From positions 9,512,001-9,576,000 of the forward strand of contig SMMW01000575.1 in NCBI GenBank assembly GCA_004794655.1: a DNA stretch of 64,000 bases, read 5' to 3'. The number at the start of each line of letters is the position of its first letter. Position 1 is the stretch's first letter. Both the position numbers and the translations under genes were made by a program. Origin of the DNA: Marisa cornuarietis (taxonomy: Eukaryota > Mollusca > Gastropoda > Architaenioglossa > Ampullariidae). Below the pieces are notes generated by a model that searched no databases, was not told where the DNA came from, and saw nothing but the letters and a program-made list of their open reading frames with translations. Shown here piece by piece: positions 13,233 through 19,955 of this stretch.

Positions 13233-16200
13233 CACCTCCGTTTTCATTACATTTATTATCTTTTGTGAAATGAATCCGTTGGTAAACGGTACAACTGCAA
13301 GATGGCCCTTATTAGAATTTTTCTGGACGATTAACAGAAAATCCTTTACTACCGCCAACTATGATGTCCTTGCCCTTGACACAAGAATCCCCGGATGTAA
13401 AGACCGACAGATTTTCCTCCATCCACGAACTTGAGGTCTTATGCATGCCGAAGAAAGCAATCTGTAAACGTGATCCCGTCCTCCCTTACAGGAGCCTCCA
13501 TTCGTGCAGTATCGGGGGGACACCAAGGGATGGCGCGAGCCAGGCATTATAGAGGCAACTACAGGCAAAGAGCTGGAGGGCATGTGTCTGGACATTCTCA
13601 AGGAGATGTCTCAGCTTCTGGACTTTACCTTCAACGTGTCCTTAGTCCCAGACGGCAAGTACGGGTCACTCAAACCAACAGGCTGGACGGGCATGGTTGG
13701 ACAGCTCTTAAATGATGTAAGTGATGTGTTTACCCCACACCTTTCTATGCTAATTTACATACTGCACCCGATTTTCTTGGTAGCAAAACGATAGTGTTGC
13801 TATTTACGATCTGATCGCTAATCACAGGCTGAACAACAGCTAAAAGACAGCCGTTTCTAAAAATGTGAAACAACTTTACGTGAGGACCCTTCGTGTCTCA
13901 AAACTGTTCCAAGCCGCATTTTGCCATCCAGATTTGTGGATTTCCCAACTTTTTACTAGAAACCACCAGATATCAAAACATCAAAACCTCAAAGTTAAGG
14001 CATTAAAACGCGTTGTTCTAAGAAGTTAAAAGAATAAAAATTGTACATGATCTGTGTACTCAGCGTACTTACGCAAACGATCCGAGAAATAATGAAGCGA
14101 GAGTAAGTCGTTTCTTCAGGGCAAAATAGGGACCTCAAGGAAAAGCATCTTGTTTCCGAAATCCAGCGGACATTATTTCATGCTTCTTAATCCCATGGGC
14201 ACCTTTGCAACTGCCTTAGAACTACAGCTCTAGGGGTGAAACAACATCTGCGGGGTCTGAACACCGCTTTATAATTTTGTAAAAAAAAAGACTCTTTTTC
14301 TTCGTTCTCCACTTTGCTCTAGTGCAACGACTTACCCTCGCTTCATAACTACTGGCCCTGGAAGTTTTTATGGCAAGAAGAAACGGCAGCGTTTTAACTT
14401 TCCTGTCAAACTTTGCTCGCACGATAGCATACATAAGTTTCGGGGAGGGGAGTAAGGGAAAACAGCCATTTTTTGCCCTTCCAAACGCTGATGAGACTAT
14501 TCAGTGCTTTTGTTTGTCCGGCGCCATCCAGAAAGCCGATATCGCGCTAGCACCATTCCAGATGTCGGCGGCGCGGTCTTCAGCTGTAGACTTCACCAAG
14601 CCCTTCATGACGAAAGGGACGACTGTGGTGGTGAGGCGGCCCGAGCAACACATCTGGGTCTTCCAGTTCCTTTCGCCCCTCTCCAAGGTCGTCTGGTCCG
14701 CCATCTTCCTCGCCTTCGCCATCGTCAGCCTGGTTCTCTTCGGAGTCAGTCGCGTTAACTCCGACAGGTGAGAGAGAGAGAAAAAAAGGGATGGACTGAT
14801 AAAGAGAACATGGTAGCAGAGAGAGAGAAGAGTTCGGGACGAAGAACCAAGAAGGAAGCCGAGAAAGAAAGGAAGGAGAAATAAAGGATTAACAGAGAAG
14901 AGGCTATAGAGAGCAAGGAAAAGAAAGCTAGGGAGGAAGAGAGAAAACTGATATTAGAGATAGAGAGCAGAAAGAAATGAAAAGAAAGAAACTGAGAGAA
15001 GACAGAAGAGAAGGAGGAATAACAAAATGGCTGCAAAACAGCAAATTTCGAGTGTAATAATACCAACATTTTTCTCATCTAACATAGCTGTCACGCACAC
15101 AAACACTTTCCACCTATGGCGTCAACATTAACCTCATACGTATACGACAAAATAAGATTCAAGAAAAGAGTTTTTGTGTTTTTCTTTTGTGAATCAGAAA
15201 AGCTCAGTACACGAGTAACTTGCGCGAGAGTTTCTGGTACATCTGGGGCACCCTCCTGAGGGGGTCTCTGAGTGGCTCGCCGTTCGCCATCTCCTCCCGC
15301 ATCGTCAGTTCCGCCTGGTGGTTCTTCTGTCTCATCGTCACCTCCATCTACACGGCCAACCTCGCTGCTTTCCTCACAATCACCATTGGAGACGCAGGTT
15401 CGTGTGGGTGGTGACTATATCTCCAGAGTTTTGTTAATACTCAGTCAATATTGTCAGAGCTAGATGTGACGTGTGCATACCAGATATGTGTGTAGTCGAT
15501 TCTACATTTCTGTATACTTCAGTGTGCTGTGTCGTGTGTGTGTGTGTTGGCTCTTTGGGTATAACCAGGGAAAAAAACTAGGGCGATCTGGGTTAGGTCT
15601 GAAACAGGGCCACTGCTGCAACAAATGTTCAGATTACCATTAATATTTAAGTCAGAAAATCACAGTTCAATTAGCATAATGATTTCTCTCCCACCACCAT
15701 TCCCCGCCCCTCCATCCCATTCCCCCGATCATTCCGAGAGCACAGCCTCACGGTCGCAAGATGGCGCTCACACTCGCGCAGGTCATTATCTGCATAAAAC
15801 GTGCGACCATAACGGCGACCTAGGGACAGAAATACACCAAGTAATTCTACATCGACGCAAAACATCTGCATCGCTCAGTTCGGGTGAAAAAAAACAACAA
15901 GTATCAAGTGGTGCAAATCTGGTCATCTGACTCCGTTACTCTCGCTGTTTCGGGAAGATTCCTGGTGTCCGTGCATCGTAGCAGGTCAGGGGCAGCGCAC
16001 TCTAAGCACCAGACGCAGTTGATCAGGATTACGCCGCTTCGGGTTGTAGGTTTGGGGCATCGGACAGGGTGATGCAGATCGCGGATTTGTTGGCTTTATT
16101 TCCAGGAGAGGAGGAAGCTTATGTGGAGCTTGATGCACTGAGAGGATCGAGGAGTCATGCTCGCGCTTTCAGAGATCACGTGACCGGCGACTTGAGCAGA

Positions 16201-17444
16201 TAACATAATATGCGCACAACGATTGCGTAAGTGCGTGCTTGTAGCCGGGCAGGCGCGTGTATGCAGTCACCAGCTTATTACGATCTGAAATACTAAAGGT
16301 CAGGGACCAGTTGCACAACACGTTTCTAAACCTTAAAACTGTTCTAAAGAGGCAAAATCTCTTCTAAGCCATTTTGATTCTTTGCAGAAAAACATACAAA
16401 AAATTGTACTGACAAGACGGAAAGTCAGACTTAAACAACTTTATTTTACTTAAAGCAGTTTTAGTTTTAAAAATTCTAAAATTGTGGTGTTTACTTTAAA
16501 CTAATTATCTAAATAGAGTTAAGGCCTAAAAGTGTTTAAAATTAGATATGTGTTGTGCAACTGGCCTCAGATCAAAACGTTTCACTGTATTTTCGGAATT
16601 TTCGCTATATCGCGGGATTTTTGTGGTATATAGGTATTTATCTAATATTTATGAATTTAGTAAATTTTGCCTTAAAAAATTTAAGACAATATAAAGATAT
16701 GAAAATGTTAGTTCAAACGTATTAAAAGAATATTAAAGAGAAATAAAATATAATATTTACAGGTATTTCATCAGCGGATGAATACCGTACTGTACACAAT
16801 GTACACGTAGTACTGTGCAGGGTCACTACCGCTTGCGCAAGTTTGCCAACGTGAGATTATTACTAAGAGACTAGGAAAGGTTTATTGGAGTGTGGAAAGG
16901 TTTTATAAAGCCTTAATATATATATCTATAATAAAATAAATATGACACCGCTAGTTCGCGGATTTTCACTTATCGCGGGAAACGTAACCCTCGCGATAGG
17001 TGAGGGATCACTGTATTTCCTACTCTTTTTTTTTTTTTTTTTTTGCCTTTCTCTTTCGCTAACATAGGCATAGAATCCGCAGCGGATCTGGCCAACCAGA
17101 ATTACTATGATTACGGCACAGTGGATGGCTCGCAGACAGAGACTTTCTTCAACCACACCCGAATGCCAAGTTACGCCCAGATGTGGGCCTACATGTCCAC
17201 CCTCTCACCTGGATCCAGGGTCCGCAGGGTTGAGGATGGATTCAAGGTAAACCTCCGACTGCCAGACAGACAAACACACACAAACAGGGTAGACAAGCTG
17301 ACATAATAACGAGACAAATAACATTCACAGAAAGATGGACCATGAGAAAGATGTATAGAGCAGGAAGAAGATATCATGTAGGGGGTCTCTGATGTCGTAA
17401 GTTAGCAGAATATATACATTGCTTTTACTAATATGTAATAGCCC

Positions 17445-17478
<34 letters not shown>

Positions 17479-19177
17479 TAACATATAGCTAATATCAGAC
17501 GTTATTAAAATGAATAAATTTACAAGCTTTCACTTCGAGATCCTCTTACAACAATAATGTTAATTGTTTATAATCACAACTATTCATAACTATGTTGGTC
17601 AGTGTAAGGAGTAATGCTCGTGAAACAAATGTGTGTTGAGTGCACGTTTAAAGAATTCGATCGTGAGTGGATGTCGGATATGGAAGGGGAGAGAGTTCCA
17701 CTGTTTTGCAGCACAGTAACTTGAATCTTGTATATGTATGTGTAGATATTTATGTGTGTTTATATAAATTATATATATATACGTGTGTGTGTGTGTGTGT
17801 GTGCGTGTGTGGGGGTGTACATACGTGATTCTGTGTGTACTCGTGCGTGTGGGTGTGTGTATATGTGTGGCTATGTGTGTGTCAAATGCCTGGTGCGTGA
17901 ATGACAAAGCGAGCAAGGGAAGGTCGATATGCCTTCATCTGGGACACGCCGACCATACGGCACGAGATCTCCAACGACTGCAACCTGATGGAGGTCGGCT
18001 CCTCCTTCGACAACAAGGGCTATGGCTTCGCCTTCCAGAAACACGCGCCGTACTCTGAGCGTCTGTCGTGGGCGCTGCTGAAGCTGAACGATGCTGGCAT
18101 TCTGTACAGGCTGGAGCGAAAGTGGGTTTTTTTGCCAGCAGGTCTCTGTTCTGCATAAATGTGCGTGGGTGCATGCATGTGTACTGCCTCTATGCTTTGG
18201 TTTGATTGTTATGATGTTTTAAATCATTGCCATTCTCAAAAAAGGTCGATAAAAAGATGCTATTGGTAGTATCATCCATCTTAGACAAAGTGTCGATCTT
18301 TATCCTAGCTTGTTATCCTGATCTGTTTCATCTTAACCTGATCTATCTCACTTTATCCCAGCCTGTCGTCTCACCTTAACCTGATCTGTCTCTTCTTGAC
18401 CTACTCTGTCTCACTTTAACCTAATTTGACCTGATCAGTTTCAATATGACCTAAGACCTGGCAATTCTCACCTTAACATGACTTCAGATGGTGGCGACCG
18501 CAGTTCTGTCCCAATCAAGTTCAAAGCGCCAAGACGAAATCCTTAGACTTGGAGACAGTCTCAGGAATGTACCTCGTCATCCTGGGTGGAATAGTAATTT
18601 CCACCGTCCTGTGTCTAGCGCAATACTGCCTCACCAAAGGACGCATCAAAAAGGTAAGAACAGAGGTGCAAGTGAGATGCCTTTGTCTGATACACTCCAT
18701 ATCAGGTGTAGTCTGTCGGGTATCATCACAAGTTAACCTGCGTGTCGGTAAAATGCAGTCTATTGACTATTGCTTCCAGCAGTGAAAGTGTTCTAAGTGA
18801 ATGAATTAAGAATTTGATGTCCTTCACAGTGTCTTGAAAACATTGCATGATGAAAAGCCATGGCATGTTGGCTGTGTGACCAAATGTTTTGATTGGCTCC
18901 ATTGTTTGATGCATGCTGAAATTTGTCGTCAAGCTTCCAGCATTATGAAAATCATAGTAAATTTTAAATAAAAAAACTCTTTTAGAGATTATTTTTAAGT
19001 TCTGGCTTGTTACAGCGCCGTTCCGCGGACGACGATGACCAGGATGCAAAGCCAGGTAGCCCCTGCATGAAGCTCAAGGGCGACGGAGTCGTAAAAACTG
19101 CAGGTGATGATCTTCAGGTGTTTCAAAACCACTCGTCCCTCACCTTTCGCGCTTTGTCGCCCTCCGAGTGGTCATAG
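2614..19177 (+). CDS. Ionotropic glutamate receptor paralogue A (15 exons; signal-peptide exon not found)
   Basis: Gene-level entry. Coding exons: 2614-2742, 4723-4968, 6556-6731, 7142-7195, 8450-8668, 8919-9023, 10408-10494, 12835-12957, 13492-13716, 14532-14767, 15198-15397, 17068-17246, 17910-18121, 18488-18653, 19016-19177. All join in phase with GT-AG introns into about 839 residues ending at TAG. Domain order: ATD about 1-370, S1 about 380-505, M1 508-527, pore loop about 545-565, M3 about 573-597, S2 601-755, M4 757-778, tail to 839. The expected product is a plasma-membrane tetrameric cation channel gated by an amino acid. Seen directly: KADIALAPFQ, DFTKPFM, IYTANLAAFLT, KGYGFAF, KWW and an M4 segment. 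Odd: Arg at the Q/R site and a divergent ligand pocket. The Asp in the WDTP motif recalls NMDA and delta receptors, while the S2 core looks AMPA/kainate-like, so I do not name a subtype. The first exon found starts inside the ATD, so a signal-peptide exon ending in phase 1 must lie upstream. Confidence 0.93.
2762..3860. repeat. 24-bp minisatellite in gene A intron 1, about 41 units
   Basis: Tandem 24-bp units of the form ACTTCATGTCTGTGTTATGA plus TGAC, starting 20 bases after the exon 1 donor and regular to about 3757, then degenerating to about 3860. Units differ mainly in the last third (TATGATGAC, TATAACGAC, TACAACGAC) and at CTG/CCG/TTG/TCG after ATGT. At least two units are 21 bp, missing three bases. 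Because 24 is divisible by three, long open frames occur on both strands (328-359 codons) encoding 8-residue repeats; these are by-products and not genes. Confidence 0.97.
3896..4205. repeat. Degenerate about 44-bp tandem repeat following the minisatellite
   Basis: Six or seven diverged units of the type GTGCAGTTAGC...AAAATCC...CTTGATCT...GATCTGTCT occur in a row. Spacing drifts between about 32 and 46 bases, so this is an old array. It lies in gene A intron 1 between the younger 24-bp array and exon 2. Confidence 0.7.
4206..4722. other. Gene A intron 1, 3' part
   Basis: A T/C-rich tract (4200-4370), then unique sequence up to the exon 2 acceptor. A TTG-started frame ending in this acceptor region resembles a signal peptide but is out of frame with exon 2. 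Nothing else is seen. Confidence 0.6.
4723..4968 (+). CDS. Gene A exon 2: ATD
   Basis: 246 nt, phase 1-1; acceptor TTCTTGCAG, donor GGCAG|GTGAGA. It encodes AVEEVRRAQVAALVGP..., ...LNVPYLVTSQLPED... and ...VAVVYDSWAG. The pattern GP...ACRHLNVPYL is the usual iGluR ATD segment (GPSS...CDALEIPHI in relatives). Gene B has the matching 240-nt exon at 58231-58470. Two perfect TGACGTCA palindromes lie inside the exon (4822, 4910). Confidence 0.93.
4969..6555. other. Gene A intron 2
   Basis: It starts with TGACGTCACGTG (4983-4994), a CRE-like palindrome overlapping an E-box, 14 bases inside the intron. It contains a TA/GT microsatellite at 6249-6310. No coding segment is recognised. Confidence 0.6.
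6259..6310. repeat. (GT)26 microsatellite in gene A intron 2
   Basis: A pure GT tract preceded by a short TA tract. Confidence 0.95.
6556..6731 (+). CDS. Gene A exon 3: ATD
   Basis: 176 nt, phase 1 in, 0 out; acceptor GTGCACAG, donor CAG|GTAAGT. It encodes (G)ASVLEQLLMQSW... and ...YFDVYVCVLSPDTTNYAMNQ, the second half of the ATD after the VYDSWAG strand. Gene B has the matching 179-nt exon at 59376-59554 with the same phases. Confidence 0.93.
6732..7141. other. Gene A intron 3
   Basis: 410 bases, AT-rich, with a short CATCAT-rich stretch near 6808-6845. No other feature is seen. Confidence 0.6.
7142..7195 (+). CDS. Gene A exon 4: short ATD exon
   Basis: 54 nt, 18 codons, phase 0-0: ALALSMFSPTYKWILVNT. 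Acceptor TTTTTGCAG, donor ACT|GTAAGC. It corresponds to the first part of gene B exon 5 (ARTLAMLSTPPYQWLFYD), which in gene B is fused to the next segment, so gene A has gained an intron here or gene B has lost one. A degraded look-alike with the same donor context lies about 0.9 kb downstream (8056-8117). Confidence 0.9.
7196..8449. other. Gene A intron 4
   Basis: It holds the decayed exon 4 look-alike (8056-8117) and a TA then GA microsatellite (8238-8292). The rest is unrecognised. Confidence 0.6.
8056..8117 (+). pseudogene. Probable decayed duplicate of gene A exon 4
   Basis: The stretch GATTCTTGTCACCATT|GTAAGAAACAAT (8102-8129) closely matches the end of exon 4 and its donor, GATTCTTGTAAACACT|GTAAGCAACAAT (7180-7207). 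An AG acceptor (TACAG, 8051-8055) precedes it. In the matching frame there is an in-frame TAG just before ILVTI, and the piece is 62 nt, so splicing it in would break the frame. The upstream half resembles exon 4 only weakly. It looks like a dead tandem exon copy, but chance similarity over about 30 bases cannot be excluded. Confidence 0.45.
8450..8668 (+). CDS. Gene A exon 5: ATD
   Basis: 219 nt, 73 codons, phase 0-0; acceptor CTCTACCAG, donor GAG|GTAAAT. It encodes HLDEFGLEKYVDTRANITVL..., ...FDSQLCQLQAGDISL..., then ...LHDAVQVF, the usual segment in which a YDAV-type helix follows the second ATD lobe. ANIT is a potential N-glycosylation site. Confidence 0.93.
8919..9023 (+). CDS. Gene A exon 6: end of ATD
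   Basis: 105 nt, 35 codons, phase 0-0; acceptor GCCATCAG, donor GAG|GTAGGT. It encodes LRVDGCTGCLEFDSFGRRQE... and ...LQGYRKGE. GCTGCLEFDSFGRR matches the family motif GLTGRIEFDSKGQR. Gene B has a matching exon of exactly 105 nt at 62573-62677. Confidence 0.94.
9024..10407. other. Gene A intron 6
   Basis: AT-rich intronic sequence with no repeat or coding segment that I recognise. Confidence 0.55.
10408..10494 (+). CDS. Gene A exon 7: symmetric 87-nt exon, candidate cassette
   Basis: 87 nt, 29 codons, phase 0-0: VTEEEIEFWDKQRKL... ending ...TETLRRQL, charged and likely helical. The acceptor is TTAAAG and the donor CTG|GTTTGT, both weak. Other iGluRs, and gene B, pass directly from the FDS..G..R strand to a G.W motif; here this exon is inserted between YRKGE and SGTWRSS. 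Skipping it keeps frame and restores the usual KGE-SGTW junction, so it may be alternatively spliced. It sits in the ATD to S1 region, where an insert could change linker length. Without transcripts I cannot exclude a spurious open stretch. Confidence 0.6.
10495..12834. other. Gene A intron 7
   Basis: 2.3 kb of AT-rich sequence with a poly-A/TA tract near 10899-10923. Short frames near 11947-12156 and 12718-12834 have no recognisable homology. Confidence 0.55.
12835..12957 (+). CDS. Gene A exon 8: ATD to S1 linker
   Basis: 123 nt, 41 codons, phase 0-0; acceptor CTTTGTCAG, donor ATA|GTAAGT. It encodes SGTWRSSPLDLVRRV... ending ...EEPLRITTII, the linker whose last strand (LRITTII) leads into the S1 EPPF motif. 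The matching gene B exon is 63543-63671 (IGEWISR... to ...AKVVMIE), 129 nt. Confidence 0.92.
13163..13229. repeat. (CT)n(AC)n microsatellite in gene A intron 8
   Basis: A CT tract (13163-13178) continuing into about 26 AC units. Confidence 0.95.
13492..13716 (+). CDS. Gene A exon 9: S1 ligand-binding lobe
   Basis: 225 nt, 75 codons, phase 0-0; acceptor CCTTACAG, donor GAT|GTAAGT. It encodes EPPFVQYRGD..., ...KELEGMCLDILKEMSQLLDF..., ...VPDGKYGSLKPTGWTGMVGQLLND. VPDGKYG and GWTGMVGQL are hallmark S1 motifs. The position that is Tyr in AMPA and kainate receptors (RYEGYC) is Leu here (ELEGMC), so one aromatic wall of the glutamate pocket is missing. Confidence 0.96.
13717..14531. other. Gene A intron 9
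   Basis: Unique sequence; nothing recognised. The frame of exon 10 is open for some distance upstream of the acceptor, but residues before KADIAL do not fit the family. Confidence 0.55.
14532..14767 (+). CDS. Gene A exon 10: end of S1 and M1
   Basis: 236 nt, phase 0 in, 2 out; acceptor GCCATCCAG, donor GACAG|GTGAGA. It encodes KADIALAPFQMSAARSSAVD, FTKPFM, then M1 (VVWSAIFLAFAIVSLVLFGV). The Pro of APF and the Arg of SAAR (residue 470), which bind the amino-acid alpha groups, are kept. The Thr two residues after that Pro in AMPA receptors (PLTIT) is Gln here, and the next pocket-side Thr is Ser. Confidence 0.96.
14768..15197. repeat. Gene A intron 10 with a purine-rich strand tract
   Basis: From the donor to about 15020 the + strand is almost all A and G (GAGAGA, AAGAAAG types), an imperfect polypurine tract of about 250 bases between the M1 and pore-loop exons. 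The remainder is ordinary intron. Confidence 0.75.
15198..15397 (+). CDS. Gene A exon 11: pore loop M2 and M3
   Basis: 200 nt, phase 2 in, 1 out; acceptor TGAATCAG, donor GCAG|GTTCGT. It encodes the re-entrant loop FWYIWGTLLRGSLSGSP followed by SSRIVSSAWWFFCLIVTS and IYTANLAAFLTI. Gap-free alignment to AMPA and kainate receptors, anchored on the G.L upstream and SSRIV downstream, places Arg555 (AGG, 15259-15261) at the Q/R site and Ser where the +4 acidic residue normally sits. The M3 gate motif SYTANLAAF starts with Ile instead of Ser. Confidence 0.96.
15398..16300. other. Gene A intron 11, 5' part
   Basis: More GC-rich than neighbouring introns, with a 43-codon frame (16072-16203, MQIADLLALFPGEEEAYVEL...) that has no recognised homologue and no splice support. 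It may be part of a mobile element insertion adjoining the MITE at 16301. Confidence 0.45.
16301..16570. mobile_element. MITE copy 1 with terminal inverted repeats (gene A intron 11)
   Basis: About 270 bases bounded by inverted ends: CAGGGACCAGTTGCACAACA at the left, and TGTTGTGCAACTGGCCTCAG at the right, the reverse complement of the left end with a few changes. The inverted match extends into TTTCTAA. A second copy, similar along its whole length, lies at 42331-42596. No coding capacity. The superfamily is unassigned, and I do not see a clear target-site duplication. Confidence 0.85.
16571..17016. mobile_element. Possible Tigger/pogo-like DNA transposon remnant
   Basis: The right end, read on the minus strand, is CAGTGATCCCTCACCTATCG followed by CGAGGG and then CCGCGATAAGTGAAAATCCG, resembling Tigger/pogo-type termini (CAGT.G.CCCTC... 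with a repeated CCGCG.ATA.. motif). The left part carries TCGCTATATCGCGGG. The left terminus is not clear, so this may be a fragment or two pieces. It ends about 50 bases before gene A exon 12. Confidence 0.45.
17068..17246 (+). CDS. Gene A exon 12: S2 lobe, first part
   Basis: 179 nt, phase 1 in, 0 out; acceptor CTAACATAG, donor AAG|GTAAAC. It encodes GIESAADLANQNYYDYGTVD, GSQTETFFNHTRMPSYAQMW and AYMSTL...EDGFK. IESA.DLA and YGTVD..S match S2. At the AMPA Ser-Thr pair that binds the ligand gamma-carboxylate, the Ser position is Gln and the Thr is kept. A transposon-derived tract lies immediately upstream of the acceptor. Confidence 0.95.
17445..17476. repeat. (TAA)n microsatellite, probable retroelement tail
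   Basis: About ten TAA units. It lies downstream, in minus orientation, of the antisense retroelement C-terminal fragment at 17599-17735, so it may be that element's (TTA)n 3' tail. Confidence 0.85.
17599..17735 (-). mobile_element. 3' end of a non-LTR retrotransposon ORF, antisense in gene A intron 12
   Basis: The minus strand encodes SSYCAAKQWNSLPFHIRHPL then TIEFFKRALNTHLF and a stop soon after. The pattern A...WN.LP..IR...... FK..L.THLF is the usual C-terminus of Jockey/CR1-type reverse-transcriptase ORFs. Only the tail is present; upstream it runs into (GT)n. It is a 5'-truncated dead copy. Confidence 0.8.
17781..17890. repeat. GT-rich tract before gene A exon 13
   Basis: (GT)n at about 17782-17800, then imperfect GT-rich sequence up to about 20 bases before the weak-looking acceptor GACAAAG. 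The polypyrimidine tract of this acceptor is poor. Confidence 0.8.
17910..18121 (+). CDS. Gene A exon 13: S2 lobe, second part
   Basis: 212 nt, phase 0 in, 2 out; acceptor GACAAAG, donor CGAAA|GTGGGT. It encodes RAREGRYAFIWDTPTIRH..., ...GSSFDNKGYGFAFQKHAPY and ...LLKLNDAGILYRLERK. The acidic residue that binds the ligand amino group is Asp (WDTP, residue 672) instead of the AMPA/kainate Glu; NMDA and delta subunits also have Asp. KGYGFAF...PY is the usual end of S2. Confidence 0.95.
18295..18480. repeat. Degenerate about 22-bp tandem repeat in gene A intron 13
   Basis: About eight imperfect units of the type CTTTAACCTGATCTGTCTCA end just before the exon 14 acceptor. Each unit brings a CTTAAC or CTTTAAC, which fits a metazoan branch-point consensus, and pyrimidine runs. 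Confidence 0.65.
18488..18653 (+). CDS. Gene A exon 14: M4
   Basis: 166 nt, phase 2 in, 0 out; acceptor ATGACTTCAG, donor AAG|GTAAGA. It completes KWWRPQFCP and encodes SLDLETVSGMYLVILGGIV plus ISTVLCLAQYC, the M4 helix, then the basic LTKGRIKK. KWW....C and SL.L....G.F-type residues before M4 are conserved in iGluRs. The acceptor is preceded by a degenerate tandem repeat rich in CCTTAACCTGATC motifs (18295-18480). Confidence 0.96.
18654..19015. other. Gene A intron 14
   Basis: 362 bases with no feature recognised. Confidence 0.5.
19016..19177 (+). CDS. Gene A exon 15: cytoplasmic tail, stop TAG
   Basis: 162 nt, phase 0 in; acceptor TTGTTACAG. It encodes RRSADDDDQDAKPG... ending ...RALSPSEWS and TAG at 19175-19177. 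There is no canonical C-terminal PDZ motif. An in-phase internal donor, CAG|GTGTTT after 19117, could splice to the exon at 21651 and swap the last 19 residues for a 74-residue tail. Confidence 0.85.
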   Translation, partial: RRSADDDDQDAKPGSPCMKLKGDGVVKTAGDDLQVFQNHSSLTFRALSPSEWS

Positions 19178-19793
19178 CTGCACGACCACGTCACGTGTCT
19201 GCGATGCAAATATTACGACCTACCTGATCAGGTGAAGACTTCTAGGCGCTGGAAAGACGCCTCTCCCCCCCCCCCACCTGTCGCTTCCACCCGCCAAGTG
19301 TCATCTACCAAGTGCTCGATGTTAGAGGAGTGCTGGCGAATGTCCGCAATCAGTTGTTGAAAAGATGTGCCGACTGCAGTGGGCTGCTTCCCAAGATCTG
19401 AAAACATCCTGAGACCAGTGTCATGCTGTACGGGCATTTGAAGGTGTTAATTATTTAGTGCAGTAGGTGTGAAAGTGCTCCTAATACGCGATGGTTCTCA
19501 GGCAGCGATTTTCTTTGATTTCGAAAGTGAAGTTCTGGCGCAGACCAAGAGTCAACGAAAGATGGTGGAAACGTAAGAAACGAAGAAAAGATTGAGTAAT
19601 GACATAGCTGTGGGACGAGCATTGTTTCAGGACACTGCACACTCGCTCAGTGCTGTGACGGGGTCAGAATGAGATTGACTGTGGCACTAGACATATAAAT
19701 TTTCTTAACTTGTTTGTCCAGAACCTTCCTTCCGACCGGTGTCTCTGGACTGTGTCTGCTTGTTCATCTCTTGCTGGGTGGATGTACTTGAAG

Positions 19794-19799
19794 AATAAA
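19794..19799 (+). promoter_or_regulatory. Candidate polyadenylation signal, gene A short isoform
   Basis: AATAAA about 620 bases after the exon 15 stop. Further candidates lie at 20360-20365 and 21579-21584, the last just before the candidate alternative last exon. Sequence alone does not show which is used. Confidence 0.35.
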
Positions 19800-19899
19800 A
19801 TACTAACAATTATTTCTTTGCTACTGTGCAGTTTCTAACTACAGACAACAAAACAGAAAACAACAGACACCGAGGACTAGCGACAACAAAAAAAGACCA

Positions 19900-19955
19900 C
19901 AACATATGACAGAGCACCAGCTTTGAGGGTCACCAGTTCGAACCTCACCATTGCA
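19900..19955 (+). repeat. Weak tRNA-like (SINE-like) stretch
   Basis: GACAGAGCACCAGCTTTGA followed by a B-box-like AGTTCGAACCTC (19931-19942) resembles a tRNA-derived SINE head. Only one copy is seen in the window, so the call is tentative. Confidence 0.3.

Noticed and set aside
16072..16203. 43-codon frame MQIADLLALFPGEEEAYVEL... in gene A intron 11
   Set aside because: Interesting composition but no homologue, splice support or conservation available; it may belong to an inserted element.
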